A stretch of DNA of 64,000 nt. Source: Pogostemon cablin. Lineage: Eukaryota; Streptophyta; Magnoliopsida; Lamiales; Lamiaceae. A program made the position numbers and the translations under genes. Within the stretch, counting starts at the first letter, position 1; each line of letters opens with the position of its first letter. The notes beneath the pieces are model-generated. The model made no database searches. It worked only from the letters and a program-made list of their open reading frames with translations, and was not told the origin of the DNA. Shown here one piece after another: positions 45,479 to 56,138 of this stretch. The DNA lies in contig CM042955.1 in assembly GCA_023678885.1 (NCBI GenBank), forward strand, positions 23,323,835-23,387,834, given 5' to 3'.

Positions 45479-47590
45479 ATGCTCACGCGATCAAAGAAAG
45501 GTGAATTAAAACCATACAATCCTGAGATTGGAGCATCGTCGAGGAAGAAGAAGAAGAAGAAGAGTAAGAACAAGACCATAGATCCAACTGAAGCTCTTAA
45601 CCTTGGAGTTGAAGTTGACGTGCAAATTTCGCAAGTGATTGAAGCTGCAACCGATGTTAATTTGGAAGTAGAGACAGTCGACATGGCAGCGAATATGGAT
45701 AATCTGGCCATCCGTGAGGTTTTCAAGAATAACGGGGCTGGACACTTTGGGCTTCTAGGAGCGAGGGGGGCTAATGCAGATTTCGATCTTCACCCTGCTC
45801 TTATTAGCATGATAGAAAGGAACTCCTTTTTAGGAGGATCTTTCGAGGATCCGCAGCAGCATGTAAACAAGTTCTTGGGATATGCAAATACTCAAAAGGA
45901 TGCAGGAACACATGAAGATGCGCGGAAGATCTTATTGTTCAAATTCTCGCTTACTGAAAAGGCGAGAGATTGGTACGATACCTTAAACGCAGCTGAGTGC
46001 ACCACTTAGGAGCAATTAAAGTTAAGGTTCTTGGAGAGATACATGCCACCGTCAAAGGTGTTCAAGATGAAACAAGACATTAACCAATTTGCTACCGGTG
46101 GGGGAGAGAAGTTTCATGAAGCGTGGGACAGATTCAAGGACATGCTTCGTAAGTATCCTCAACATGGGCTATCTAAAGCTCAATATATCAGTATATTCTA
46201 CAATGGATTGGACTGCGATTCACGAGTGTTATTGGATGCTTCTTCTAATGGAGCATTGCTTACTAAGTCATCCGTAGAGGCCGAGAAGTTATTTGAAGAT
46301 ATTTCGATGAATTCGAGAGATTGGCCAACTGATAGAGTTCGAGGTACTTACGTTCTTGGAAAGGTAGCTCAAGTTGAACATACAATGGTGAAGACAAGTA
46401 GAGAGGATGAGATCGTCTCTAGCTTGTCCAATATCAACAAGCTACTTAAGTCCCAACAGAAGCAAATCAGCGAGATGTCTCAGCGAGTACCAATCATGCA
46501 GCAGGAATTACAGAACGATGGAACAATCCAAGAGGAGTTGGAAGAGGCAAATTACGCCATGGGTCAAAGTATTCAAGGGACTAGGTATCCAGATCAAGGA
46601 AACCGGAACTACCAAGGGGGTTATCGAGGAAACTTCAATAATCGTGGTCCCCCTGGTGGTTATCAACAACAGCCTAGGAGGCTGGAGTTCTTATGGAGCA
46701 ATCCGAACAATGCAATGCAATCTCCGACGGGTGTTGATCCGGGTGCTAAGGTGGAAGAAGGGAAACCGGGTTTTGAGGATACTGTGAACAGGTATATGGC
46801 GAAGAATGATGAAAGAGTGAACCGCCTTGAGGCTAAACTTGAGAAGAATATTGATGAGCATCATAAGGATTTATCCACTCAAGTTAGAGACCTTACGTTG
46901 TTAATGGGAACAATTGCAGAGAATGTGAACACATTGACTCAATCTGTGGAGAAAGGGAAGTTTCCGTCTCAGAGTATTGAGAATCCTAAGTCCTGTAACG
47001 CCATCACATTAAGGTCCAGAATGCAGTACGAGGGGCCAATGAAGCCAGAATTGAAGGCGGACATGTCTAGGGCAGAGTTCGACCATGGTTCGACCAACAT
47101 TGAAGGTCGAACCACGCAGGGGAGGTCGAACCAGCACACTGGACATGTTCCGGAGATGAAGCCACCTAGGTTCGACCAACGTACAGACGGTTCGACCTTT
47201 CCAACAGGTCGAACCATGGTCGAACCAGGCCATTCAGAGCACTCTGTTTTTCCAGCTGATCGGTTCGACCAAAGCAAGCATGGTTCGACCTGGGCAGAAG
47301 GTCGAACCTATATCGAACCACACAATTTGGAGCACTCTATTTTGATGCAGCCACGGTTCGACCACGACGTACATGGTTCGACCAATCCATCAGGTCGAAC
47401 CTATATCGAACCGGAGGGAAGAATGAGTCCAGTAGGCAGGTTCGACCTAGGGGGCAGTGGTTCGACCTATCAAACAGGTCGAACCCAGGTCGAACCTAAA
47501 TTTCAAAGCAAGAGTAGCCTTCCAGACAAACGGTTCGACCATTACGTTCCTGGTTCGACCTGTTCCACAGGTCGAACCCTGGTCTAACCT
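45479..47590 (+). pseudogene. Athila gag of element B, with repeated tail
   Basis: The ATG at 45479 starts MLTRSKKGELKPYNPEIG, followed by a KKKKKSKNK run and the Athila gag core (ENSFLGGSFEDP-like start, FKFSLTEKARDWYDTL). TAG at 46007-46009 interrupts the core where tryptophan is expected; the frame continues to a TAA at 47585-47587, again a single-base change (GAA to TAA). Residues from about 470 contain a CCHC-free, proline-poor region and a coiled-coil (RVNRLEAKLEKN). The tail (47076-47590) is the motif array in frame, coding repeats of RFDxxxxGSTxxxGRTxVEP. Gag would form the particle; the tail has no known function. Confidence 0.88.
47076..47590 (+). repeat. 93-bp in-frame motif array in the gag tail of element B
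   Basis: Six units start at (G)GTTCGACC at 47076, 47169, 47262, 47355, 47439 and 47532, so spacings are 93, 93, 93, 84 and 93 bp. All are multiples of three. Most units hold two GGTTCGACC then two GGTCGAACC copies; ATCGAACC replaces the last in some. Spacers share GAGCACTCT.TTTT in several units. Confidence 0.93.
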
Positions 47591-47599
47591 ATCCAGAAA

Positions 47600-48688
47600 A
47601 TGCCTGTTGCTAGTCCGAACACTCTCAATGATGTTGATGCTACTCCAGTAGTTCAGAATGAGCAAAGTACAGAGATTATAGCTGAGAAAAAGTGGGAGAG
47701 AGCCAAGCGATTGAGAGCCAAAAAAGAGAAAGCGGAGAAGGTTGATCGTGATGAATGGAGAATCCCCAAAACAAAGATACCTCCGCCGTTTCCTTACAGG
47801 TTCGTGAAGAAGGGATTGGAAGAGAAGTTTAGAAAATTTTCAGAGATCATGAACAAGATAAGCTTGAGCATTCCTTTCTCGGAAGCAATAATGGAGATGC
47901 CTTACTATGCCCGGTTCCTCAAGGACATATTGTTGAAGAAGAGAAGCTTGAACGGAGTTGACACAGTGAATCTTTCTAAGAATTGCAGCTCAATCATTCA
48001 AAGGAAGCTGCCGCCGAAGATGAAGGATCCGGAAAGCTTTACTATTCTATGTGAGATAGGAAAGGGGCCGGCACGGCGAGCTTTGTGTGATCTAGGAGCA
48101 AGCATCAATTTGATGCCGTTGTCCATTTTTTAGAGGCTTGGTTTGGGGGAGTTAACCCCTACAACAGTTGCTCTCCAATTGGCGGACAGGTCGATGACGT
48201 TTCCAAAAGGGATTATTGAAGACATACTCGTCAAGGTGGAGAAGCTAGTCTTTTCGGTGGATTTTCTTGTGCTAGAGATGGATGATGACAAGGATAATAT
48301 CCCTTTAATCTTGGGGAGACCTTTCCTTGCTACTGCTGGAGCTATGATTGATGTTCAAAAAGGGGAGCTTAGATTGCGGATGGACAAGGAAGAAGTTCTT
48401 TTCAACCTTGATAAGGCAATGAAGATGCCCTTGGAGTCTCAGTGTCATAGTATTGACGTGGTGGAGGAGATTGTGAAATCTCCTACTTATTCCACTACGG
48501 AGATTGATGGTCTTTCTAATGATGAGTGTATTGAATATCTTGAGAATTTACTTGCTTTGGGTGATGCCAGGTATGTATTGGAGAAATCTAAGGCTGAAGA
48601 AGCGAAAGGGTCTAGAATAAACTTGCCATTGGAGAGAGAGCACTCCAATGGAAGAAAAGAAAGAGGAGTCTACACGGCTATGGGATGA
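47600..48688 (+). pseudogene. Athila protease of element B
   Basis: The gag frame continues through PPFPYRFVKKGLEEKFRKF and a stretch ending in the aspartic protease motif CDLGASINLMPLSIF. TAG at 48131-48133 replaces CAG. The frame then goes on through LQLADRSMTFPKGIIEDILVK and LGRPFLATAGAMIDV, the second half of the protease. The protease would cut gag-pol. After about 48660 the frame leaves the reading seen in element A, marking the start of the pol deletion. Confidence 0.87.
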
Positions 48689-49052
48689 AGGTAATTCTAA
48701 TGATCATATTTTTGTGAGCAAAAAAGGTGCCGTGCTGACTGTAGATAAAGAAAGAGAAGATGATGCCTACTTGAAGCCTCCTAACTTACCACCGGATACC
48801 CACAAATTTGAAAGTCCTTTCTCTCGTTCTTTATTTTGTGATCAGTTTCATCCTGACCTTGATCTTGATGGTAATGGGAATGATTCTGGAATTGAATGGA
48901 AGATTGACAGGAATGAGACGAGAAAGTTTGAGAGAGGAGATTCTACTGATCGTATGGTGCCTATCAAAGGTAAGGTGGTAAGTGTGGATAATAAGAGAGG
49001 GAGAACGTTTTGGAAGGTGAGGATGCGACGAAACCATCCGATAATCACGTAG
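48648..49052 (+). pseudogene. Pol deletion junction and anonymous C-terminal piece, element B
   Basis: From the EEKKEE block that element A has before its RT (59800 area), the reading passes into an acidic 134-codon frame ending in TAG at 49050-49052. None of RT, RNase H or integrase is here. Sequence right after it (CTCCGACGTTAAACATGAGCGCCTGTTGGGGG) matches what follows integrase in element A (37260-37320). The piece RGRTFWKVRM has no known domain. The deletion removes about 3 kb of pol relative to element A. Confidence 0.7.
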
Positions 49053-49230
49053 TCTACAAAGAGGTACCGTCGTGACTCTCCGACGTTAAACATGAGCGCC
49101 TGTTGGGGGCTTTCCCTTCCATTTTATTATTTTATTTCTTTTACGTGAGTAAGAAATTTTTGTACTTGAAGTGCTTACATTTTGGCAATTACATCTATTT
49201 GCAAACTTAGTTTCGACTATAGTTTCTACT

Positions 49231-49245
49231 AAGTTTGGGGGGGGT
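49231..49245 (+). other. Internal polypurine-like tract of element B
   Basis: AAGTTTGGGGGGGGTG repeats the core of the terminal tract at 53269-53283. The same extra tract is in element A (37130-37150). Confidence 0.65.
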
Positions 49246-49551
49246 GTGATGTACTTACCTCGATGAGCACTGATAGTATAGTTTTTTCTTTGTGACGTTT
49301 GTTAGGGAAGTTGGTTTTTGCGGCATATTTTAAACTTTAATCGGTTTAGTTTGTCAATTTTTTGCAACTTGCCTAATGTTCGATTGTGTTTTGTTTAAGT
49401 ATTTTGAGTGATTGTGGAGTTACTCATGATTGATAAGTTTTGAAGGAATAATTTTTGATGAAGATGTGCTCTAGTTGGTACTTAATGATGTGTCTTGAAG
49501 CTTGAAGTGTGTAGGAAATGACGAACACTCAGTTTTGAAGCTCAGAAGGGT

Positions 49552-49910
49552 GGTTCGACCAAAGCCAGGAGAGGTTCGACCAGTGCCAAGAGGTCGAACC
49601 AAAGAAGAGAAAGTCGAATCGGTGTCAAAAGTTGTCCAGTGAGGTGGTTCGACCTCGGCCATAATGGTTCAAATTGTTCAGAAGGTCGAACCAGAGGTCG
49701 AACCAATCAGTTCAAAGCACTCTGTTTTTCAGAAGGCTGGTTCGACCAATTCAAGGATGGTTCGACCTGTTCAGCAAGTCGAACCCAGGTCGAACCGAGA
49801 AGAGCATTTGTCCAGAAGGCAGGTTCGACCTCGTCATCCATGGTTTGACCTGTTCAAGAGGTCGAACCCGAGGTCGAACCAAGCCAGGTACGCATTTTAA
49901 GTTCGATTTT
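49552..49910 (+). repeat. Inverted-motif array upstream of ORF2, element B
   Basis: Four modules start at 49552, 49646, 49739 and 49822, each with two GGTTCGACC followed by two GGTCGAACC (variants such as GGTTCAAA and GGTTTGACC occur). Spacing is 94, 93 and 83 bp, close to the gag tail array. Spacers carry TTGTCCAG or GCACTCTGTTTTTCAG. Confidence 0.92.
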
Positions 49911-50130
49911 TCAGAGGGTTCGATCACTTTTTTAAAACACCAAACCCCGAACCCTCTTCGAACCTCTACACCCTTGCACAAATTCTTCGATTACACTCGA
50001 TTGCACACCGATTACACAACATTACACTTTGAATTTCCGAATTGGGTGCGGATTTGGGCAATTTTCATCGCGAATTAGGGCTCCGGTTGCGAAATTCTTA
50101 TGTGTGTGTGGTGTTGATCGTTTGTTCACC

Positions 50131-50146
50131 ATGGGCAAGTCAAAAG
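50131..50146 (+). CDS. ORF2 exon 1 of element B (16 nt)
   Basis: ATG GGC AAG TCA AAA G is followed by donor GTATGTTTTT. The next acceptor is TTGTTTTCAG at 50645-50654. The 508-bp intron keeps phase 1 into exon 2. Confidence 0.8.
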
Positions 50147-50654
50147 GTATGTTTTTCCAATCCAATTACTCTAGGATTGAAGGTTTACGTATGCAATTCG
50201 TTGTGGGTAAGAGGATTGAGGTTGAGTTTGGTTGAATTTCGTGGTGAATATTGATATTGTGACTTGATTCATGTGAATTCATGTTCGTTGGATTGAAAAT
50301 TTTGATTGAATTTGAGTGTCTATGTGAATTGATCAACGATATGGTGTGTCTAATAGGTCAAGCATGCTAGTTTGGTTTGAATTGGTGATAATTGGAGTGG
50401 TTCATGAAGTTCAATTGTTGAAATTTTTTGTTGAATTGCTTGAATTGATTTATGCATGCTTGTTGGTTATGTTTTGATGATTAAAGAAGGTGTGATTGAG
50501 GATGTTTTGAGCATGTTGAATAAGCAAGTGGTGTTGAGATGATAGCTTTGGTTGATTATGCAAAGAAACTTGAAGTCTTGAGTAGAGTACATCATATGCT
50601 AGTCAAATACTTGTGTTCTTGCCTTGTTGGTTGTATTGAAGTATTTGTTTTCAG

Positions 50655-52177
50655 GAAAGGGACAAGGGACAAGTAAAGGAAAAGGTAAGGCAAAGGAAGT
50701 TAGATCGAAGAAGAGGCATGACAGGCCTTCGAATTTGGACAAAGTAACAAAGAAACTGAGGTTGCAAGATCGTTTACCCGAAAAGTTCAATTTGCAAATG
50801 AAAGACTGGGATGAGATTAAAGAGAAGTGGGAAGAAGTCTCAGACAAGATAGCTCGCACTCGATACCAAGATGACGAAGCCATGAGGACAATGAGAATAG
50901 GGGATGACATCTTTTGGATGTTCGATCGAGTGGGGATCCGAAGATTCATGGAGTTGAAGAGGCCGACATACTTCCATGTTACAGCGGAAGTAGTTTGCTC
51001 ATTTGAGATGGAGAAGGACCCGCTTGGGTATCCGTATTAGTGTACGTTTCAGCTTGGTGGAGTGAGGAGGAGATGGACGTCTGAGGATTTCAATGAGTTG
51101 TTTGAGACGCCTCTAGAGATCCCTCGATTGAAGAATGCTGCATTCAATGCAAATAGGTTTTGGAGGGAGATCTCCGGGGAGATTGAAGATTACAAGATCA
51201 AACAGGCTCGTGCGTCCTCGATAAAGAATCCAATTTTGAGATACATGGACCGTGTCCTGAGCAACACGTTATTCGCCCGCTCGGAGGGGAGTGTTGTGTC
51301 TAGAGGAGAGCTTTATGCCCTGTGGTGTATGCTAAACGGGGTGCAGTTCAATGTTGGAGCTTATTTTATTGCACAGCTGCATCGATTCAGGACCATTGGG
51401 TTTCAAAAGGTGAATATTGGAGGGTTACTGACGATCGTGGCTGAGCATTACAACTTGGATTTCACAGGCATTACACCAGTAGGAGGAGAGTCTGATTTGG
51501 TGATGTTCGCATGCGTGAAGGGAGGATTTGCCCATTTCAGAGATGGAGACTGGTTCTTCACGAGGGGTCTCAAGCCTTTCGAATTTATGTTTCCCTTCAA
51601 CGTGAGCAACTTGACAACTATTCGGGTGGCAAGGAACAAGTTGATGGATTCCCTCGGACACAACGCCATATCCGTGACAGTGAGATCGGGTGGTGATTGG
51701 AGAGCAGTATCGCAGATGTGTGTGGAAGGTAGGATGAGTGAGTTACAGCAGATCATTGATCAAGGAGAGTATCGTCCGCCTCAGCCACAACAGCCTGAAG
51801 AGGAGGATCGGGTAGATGAGCAGCCGGAGATGGAGATTCTGCAGGAAGAACAGCACGACGCGCCTCAGCATGCTCCAGTACCACAGCAGCAGCGGGCTGT
51901 TCCGATTGATACCCGGGAGCAGCTCCGCCTTATTCATGAGCAGCTGATCACGCTCATTGCTAGCCAGCAGAAGACGAACAGGCAGCTCACACTCGCCAAT
52001 GCCAATTACGCCATGCTGAACGAGAGGTACACTGCCTTAGAAGAGCGTGTTGATAGAGTGAGTAGTCGAATGGATATGATGGATAGGCACATTACCAGCC
52101 TGTGTCGAGCTGTGGAGGATAGGTTGGATGAGGATGACGAAGATGATGATGAGGATGATGATGCTCCTAAGGAGTAG
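50655..52177 (+). pseudogene. Athila ORF2 of element B, exon 2
   Basis: The exon encodes a basic N-terminus (KGKGKAKEVRSKKRHDR), the Athila ORF block (WMFDRVGIRRFMELKRPTYFHV, then NRFWREISGE, RYMDRVLSNTLFARSEG, ELYALWCMLNG), a Q/P-rich stretch, a coiled-coil (LTLANANYAMLNERYTALEERV) and an acidic DDEDDDEDDD tail, ending in TAG at 52175-52177. The only break is TAG at 51038-51040, where GAG is expected. With exon 1 it would be about 510 residues. It sits in the env position but has no signal peptide or membrane segment that I can see. Its function is unknown. Confidence 0.87.
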
Positions 52178-53268
52178 TTTTTCAGGTTTTCTTTTGGTTT
52201 CTCCGATTCATCTCATCTCCCATTCTTCTTTTTATCTTTACAGGTTGGGGTGTGATCTTGTGTGAGTGGCATGTACTTGATATAGTTGATCTTGTATGAT
52301 TGATTTGATATGAACTTAATGTTTATGTGCATTCATGTGTTCATGTGTTAATTTCCATTGAAAAGAGCATGTATATTTGATAAGTATATTGAATTCGTGT
52401 TAAATGGATCTTGATTATGTGCTATGAGGAGTACTAGGATTCTATTACCTTTCCTAATGATCATATAAACCTTTGGTAGCCCTGTTTGAGCCTTTAAAAG
52501 CTTTTTCTTTGGTAGCCGAAATAAAAGAGCCTTATTTACCTTGAGCTTTGTAAATACCCTATTCATTGGTAGAGAGAGTTGAGGTGAATAAGTGTTGCAA
52601 GAAGAAAAGGAAGATGGAATGAGGTTGAGTAAGAAAAGTATATGGTTAAATCTTGTTTAGGGGTAGTGCCCGAAACTGGTACCCCGATTGCTTATTTGAA
52701 AAGGGTAGTGCCTACAACTGGTACCCGAGCGATGAAAAGAAGAATGATGTTGATGTTCGATAAAGAAGGGAAAATTCATGAAAAGAAGAGGAGAATTGGA
52801 GGAGATATTGCATTACAACGAGAAGAAGAAATCGAGAACCTCCAAGGTAACTCTCTACTAGTGTCTTAAGTCGCTTTACCCAAATTTTCCTATCCTTATC
52901 CAAAGAGCCAACATTACAACCCAAAGACAAGTCCTTTGTGATCCTAGTAATAAGTTGATTGGGATTTTTGAGACCTTTGCCAAGCTTATGGTTACGCGTG
53001 AATATGGATTGAATATGAGCGTTTATACTAGCCTATGAAGTGCCTCACGCACTTGAGTGAGAGAGTAAACACTTATCTTGTGAGCGTGATGATTTAGTAC
53101 TCCGAATGGTTATGTGATTAAGTGATGTTTTGCATTAATGATATGTATGATGCAGGTATACTTGTTTTGACTTAATGAGATTACATGTGTAATATATGTT
53201 GTACTTGGACTTGGTGAATTATACACGACTCCTGTGGTTTGTATTGGTTGCCTCGGGACGACCAACAC
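52178..53268 (+). other. 3' non-coding region of element B
   Basis: GGGGTAGTGCC..GGTACCCC at 52660-52685 and GGGTAGTGCC..GGTACCC at 52703-52726 can form hairpins and match 31665-31730 in element A. The rest has no ORF with a known domain. Confidence 0.6.
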
Positions 53269-53283
53269 GTAAGTTTGGGGGTT
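53269..53283 (+). other. Polypurine tract of element B
   Basis: GTAAGTTTGGGGGTT directly precedes the 3' LTR. Confidence 0.82.
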
Positions 53284-54949
53284 TGATGAGTGTGTAAATT
53301 CACAAGTTTAGCATCATGCTTTGTGCTAGTTTTAGAGAGTTTGAAGGTGGAAATAGGTGGAAAACCTATACATATTGTGAATTAGCATGAATCAGGTATT
53401 AGTGGAGCTCTTTGAGTGGTTTGAATAGCGAAATCGAAGTGGAAGTGCCAAGAATCGAAGAGACGGAGTCGAAGCCATACGAACCGCCCAAGAAACAGGT
53501 GGGTTCGACCTGTTGGATGAGGGTTCAACCTCTCCAGCAGGTCGAACCAGCATTGCGGAGCTTACAGAAGAGGGTTCGACCGCGACTCAAGGGGTTCGAC
53601 CTGTCCATCAAATCGAACCTAGGTCGAACCAGTTCATGAAAAAGAGGATTCGACCACGACGTGTGGGTTCGACCTGCCAGTTGGTCAAATCGGGAGCGGA
53701 AATTGTCCAGTGGTGCGGTTCGACCTGCGGTTCGACCAAAGGAGGAGTGGTTCGACCTGTGTAAGAGGTCGAACCAAGTGCAGAAATTGTGCAGTAGCAT
53801 GGTTCGTCCTGTGGTTCGACCTGCGGCTTGTGGTTCGACCTGTGTGCTGAAGTCGAACCGTCACGCGGAAACTTACCTTATCCTGATTTTCGAGGCCGAA
53901 ACGCGTGAGATCACTTGAAAAGCCCATTCCAAGCCCTAGAGACGTGATTACAAGTATAAAAGGAGGCTCATGCAGTTCAAGAAGGGAGCTTTTTGATCGA
54001 GAATCATACAAGAAACAAGAGGAGTGATCGTCCACCATCCAGAGGGCTGTGACAGAGTTCAGCTGGAGGTTCAAGTAAGATTGGTTCTTCTAACCATGAT
54101 TGTTCTTAGACCAATCATGGGCTAGAGCCACTTCGGTAGTTCTAGGGTTATGAAGGTTTCATGAGTTGATTTATCTTTCGTGTGTATACTCCGTACAACA
54201 CTACTTGTGGTTTGTTTTATATAAGATTGTGCTATTTTAATCCATACTCATAGTTGTTTTGTGCATCAATAATCGTTGTGTAGAGTCTGAATACATAACA
54301 TGGTTATTGGTTGAGTGCGTTCACTAAGGAGCAGGGTTTATCGTTATAATTCTAAGTGAAGGGATTCCGAAGTCTTATTAGAACTGTCTTATATGAATAC
54401 TTGTTAATTGAATCATATTCGGGTTAATAAGTAGGATAAAGAATATAACTTTATAGTACTTAAAAAGGGAGATCAAATCGGGTTAAAGTACTAAGTGCAC
54501 GGGAAATAATTGATTATGATAGTACCTAGAAAGGGGGTAAAGTATACATCTTGCTCCGAGGATATTCACACGTGATACACGCATGTTTACTTGTGTCTAT
54601 AGAGTAGATATGCATGGCTTAGTGATGCGTCCATACTCCACAAGGCAGAGTCGGACATTGACACACGAAAGTATGAATTAATAAGTGAAACTGGATGACC
54701 TGACGAACTACCTATCATCTTACTTGATCACAACCTACTTTCTTGTCTTTCGTTATTTCGATTAACAGTTCCTACTCAATCTCAATACAATTATATTACC
54801 ATATAGTCTTAGTTTACTAGAGTATAATTAAATTGATATTTAACCGTCCCTTGGGTTCGATAATAACTTGGTCACCTTCGAAACTACGATTGATATCCTT
54901 CACACTTGGGGATTATTAAATTGTGTGTTGAGAATACGCAGACAAGTCA
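53284..54949 (+). repeat. 3' LTR of element B
   Basis: This 1666-bp LTR ends GACAAGTCA and is followed by the TTGAT duplication. It carries the motif array at about 53502-53865. Differences from the 5' LTR cluster there: about 20 of roughly 35 by eye. Confidence 0.93.
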
Positions 54950-54954
54950 TTGAT

Positions 54955-55165
54955 GCAGACCAATCGATCCTGATGCAAATCCGTTCGAACCTGGTGCAGC
55001 ATCGATCGAACCTGATGCAGACCAATCAAACCTAATGCAAATCCGCTCGAACCTGGTGCAGAGTTGATCAAACCTGATGCAGACCAATCAAACCTGATGT
55101 GAATTCACTCGAACCTGGTGCAACATCGATCGAACCTGATGCAGATCAGCTCGAACCTGGTGCAA
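54955..55165 (-). repeat. CAGGTTCGA tandem array in the copia element, right part
   Basis: It continues the array cut at 43707, with the same CAGGTTCGA(T/G) motifs on the minus strand and GATGCAGACCA-type spacers on the plus strand. Confidence 0.85.
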
Positions 55166-56124
55166 CTTCGTCCTTCATCCGCGCAGCCTCACACAGTGTT
55201 CCGCGCACCATATGGCATGCCATCTCAGCATCCAGCAAGCCAATGTGTGCGACTCCTCTCCAACGTGCAAGATTTACACATCACGCCCCGAGCTCCCAAC
55301 AAGCACCAATGCCCATCAGGTCGCCCGATACTTAGCACGCTGCTCCGCACGCCAACGAGCAGCACACGCCCAGCAGTTGATCGCTCCTTGCCCAGTTCAA
55401 AATGTGCCCCAGCCGTGCCATTCACTTGATGTTGTGCACAACACCATGTGCCATGACGAGCGCCCCTCGCCCAGACTGTCGCTCGTCCAAGGGCCTACTT
55501 GCACGGATCCAAGTTCAGCCCAACGCGCAACACCAAACTACACCAACTGTCGTTCAGGGTTTGCAACTCTAGGATCCTGAGAATCTAATCTCCACCGTCC
55601 AGACTCTACTCCTGTGAGTCTTGAACGTGCTGTCCAAATTAAGGTCGATCCAACAGTTAGTTTGTGAGAAACAACTCTTTTCCCTCGAATATGCAGAAAA
55701 GAATCGCCCAAAAACTTGCTTCTATTTTCTACGTATTCCCGACAACAAAAAGCTCCAAATATTATCTGCTCCGTTCAGAATGTACATCTACAAAATCCAA
55801 ACGCGCTGACAAAAATTTAGCTCGATCCGACGGTTGAAACTCTGGTTATTGCCTCTGCAATATCACTGCGCTGGATTTTCTCTCAAAAACGTGAATTCTG
55901 TTTTTACCCTCTTTTTCTTCCTTCCATGTGAAATTGACAAACAGTTTTCGTCGAATCCTCTCACACTCAACCATTGTCTAAATAGGCATGATACAGGGTA
56001 TATATCACATAGGGATATTCATGGTTTAGCAGTAAAACCAAAACCCTAAACATGCGATCTTAATTTCAAAAAATGAATCACATAAACCCTAGCCTAACGT
56101 GTCACGCTTCACCATGAAACCGAA
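55166..56124 (-). other. Copia leader region
   Basis: This is moderately GC-rich near 55170-55580 and contains overlapping plus-strand open frames without any domain. It lies between the primer site and the repeat array of the copia element, so it is probably untranslated leader or degraded gag. Confidence 0.5.
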
Positions 56125-56136
56125 GCTCTGATACCA
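56125..56136 (-). other. Primer-binding site of the copia element
   Basis: On the minus strand TGGTATCAGAGC is the classic initiator tRNA-Met complement, two bases from the LTR end. Confidence 0.9.
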
Positions 56137-56138
56137 AT

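Larger units (their letters stand above)
43708..54949 (+). mobile_element. Athila-type element B, complete ends, pol deleted
   Basis: Both LTRs are 1666 bp and are flanked by a perfect TTGAT duplication (43703-43707 and 54950-54954). Inside are a primer-binding site, gag, protease, then a jump to sequence normally found after integrase, then ORF2 with an intron and a polypurine tract. No RT, RNase H or integrase is present. By eye the LTRs differ at about 35 sites (about 2%), with most in the motif array. It may have moved using proteins from a relative, or lost pol after insertion. Confidence 0.93.

Noticed and set aside
47076..47590. CRISPR-like array
   Set aside because: Regular spacing and palindromes recall CRISPR, but this is a plant retrotransposon, the spacers are similar to each other, and the array is translated in gag.
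50131..52177. Calling Athila ORF2 a true envelope gene
   Set aside because: It holds the env position, but I see no signal peptide, membrane anchor or glycoprotein pattern; position alone is not enough.
55099..55580. Overlapping plus-strand frames next to the copia repeat array
   Set aside because: No domain; located in the leader of a minus-strand copia element.
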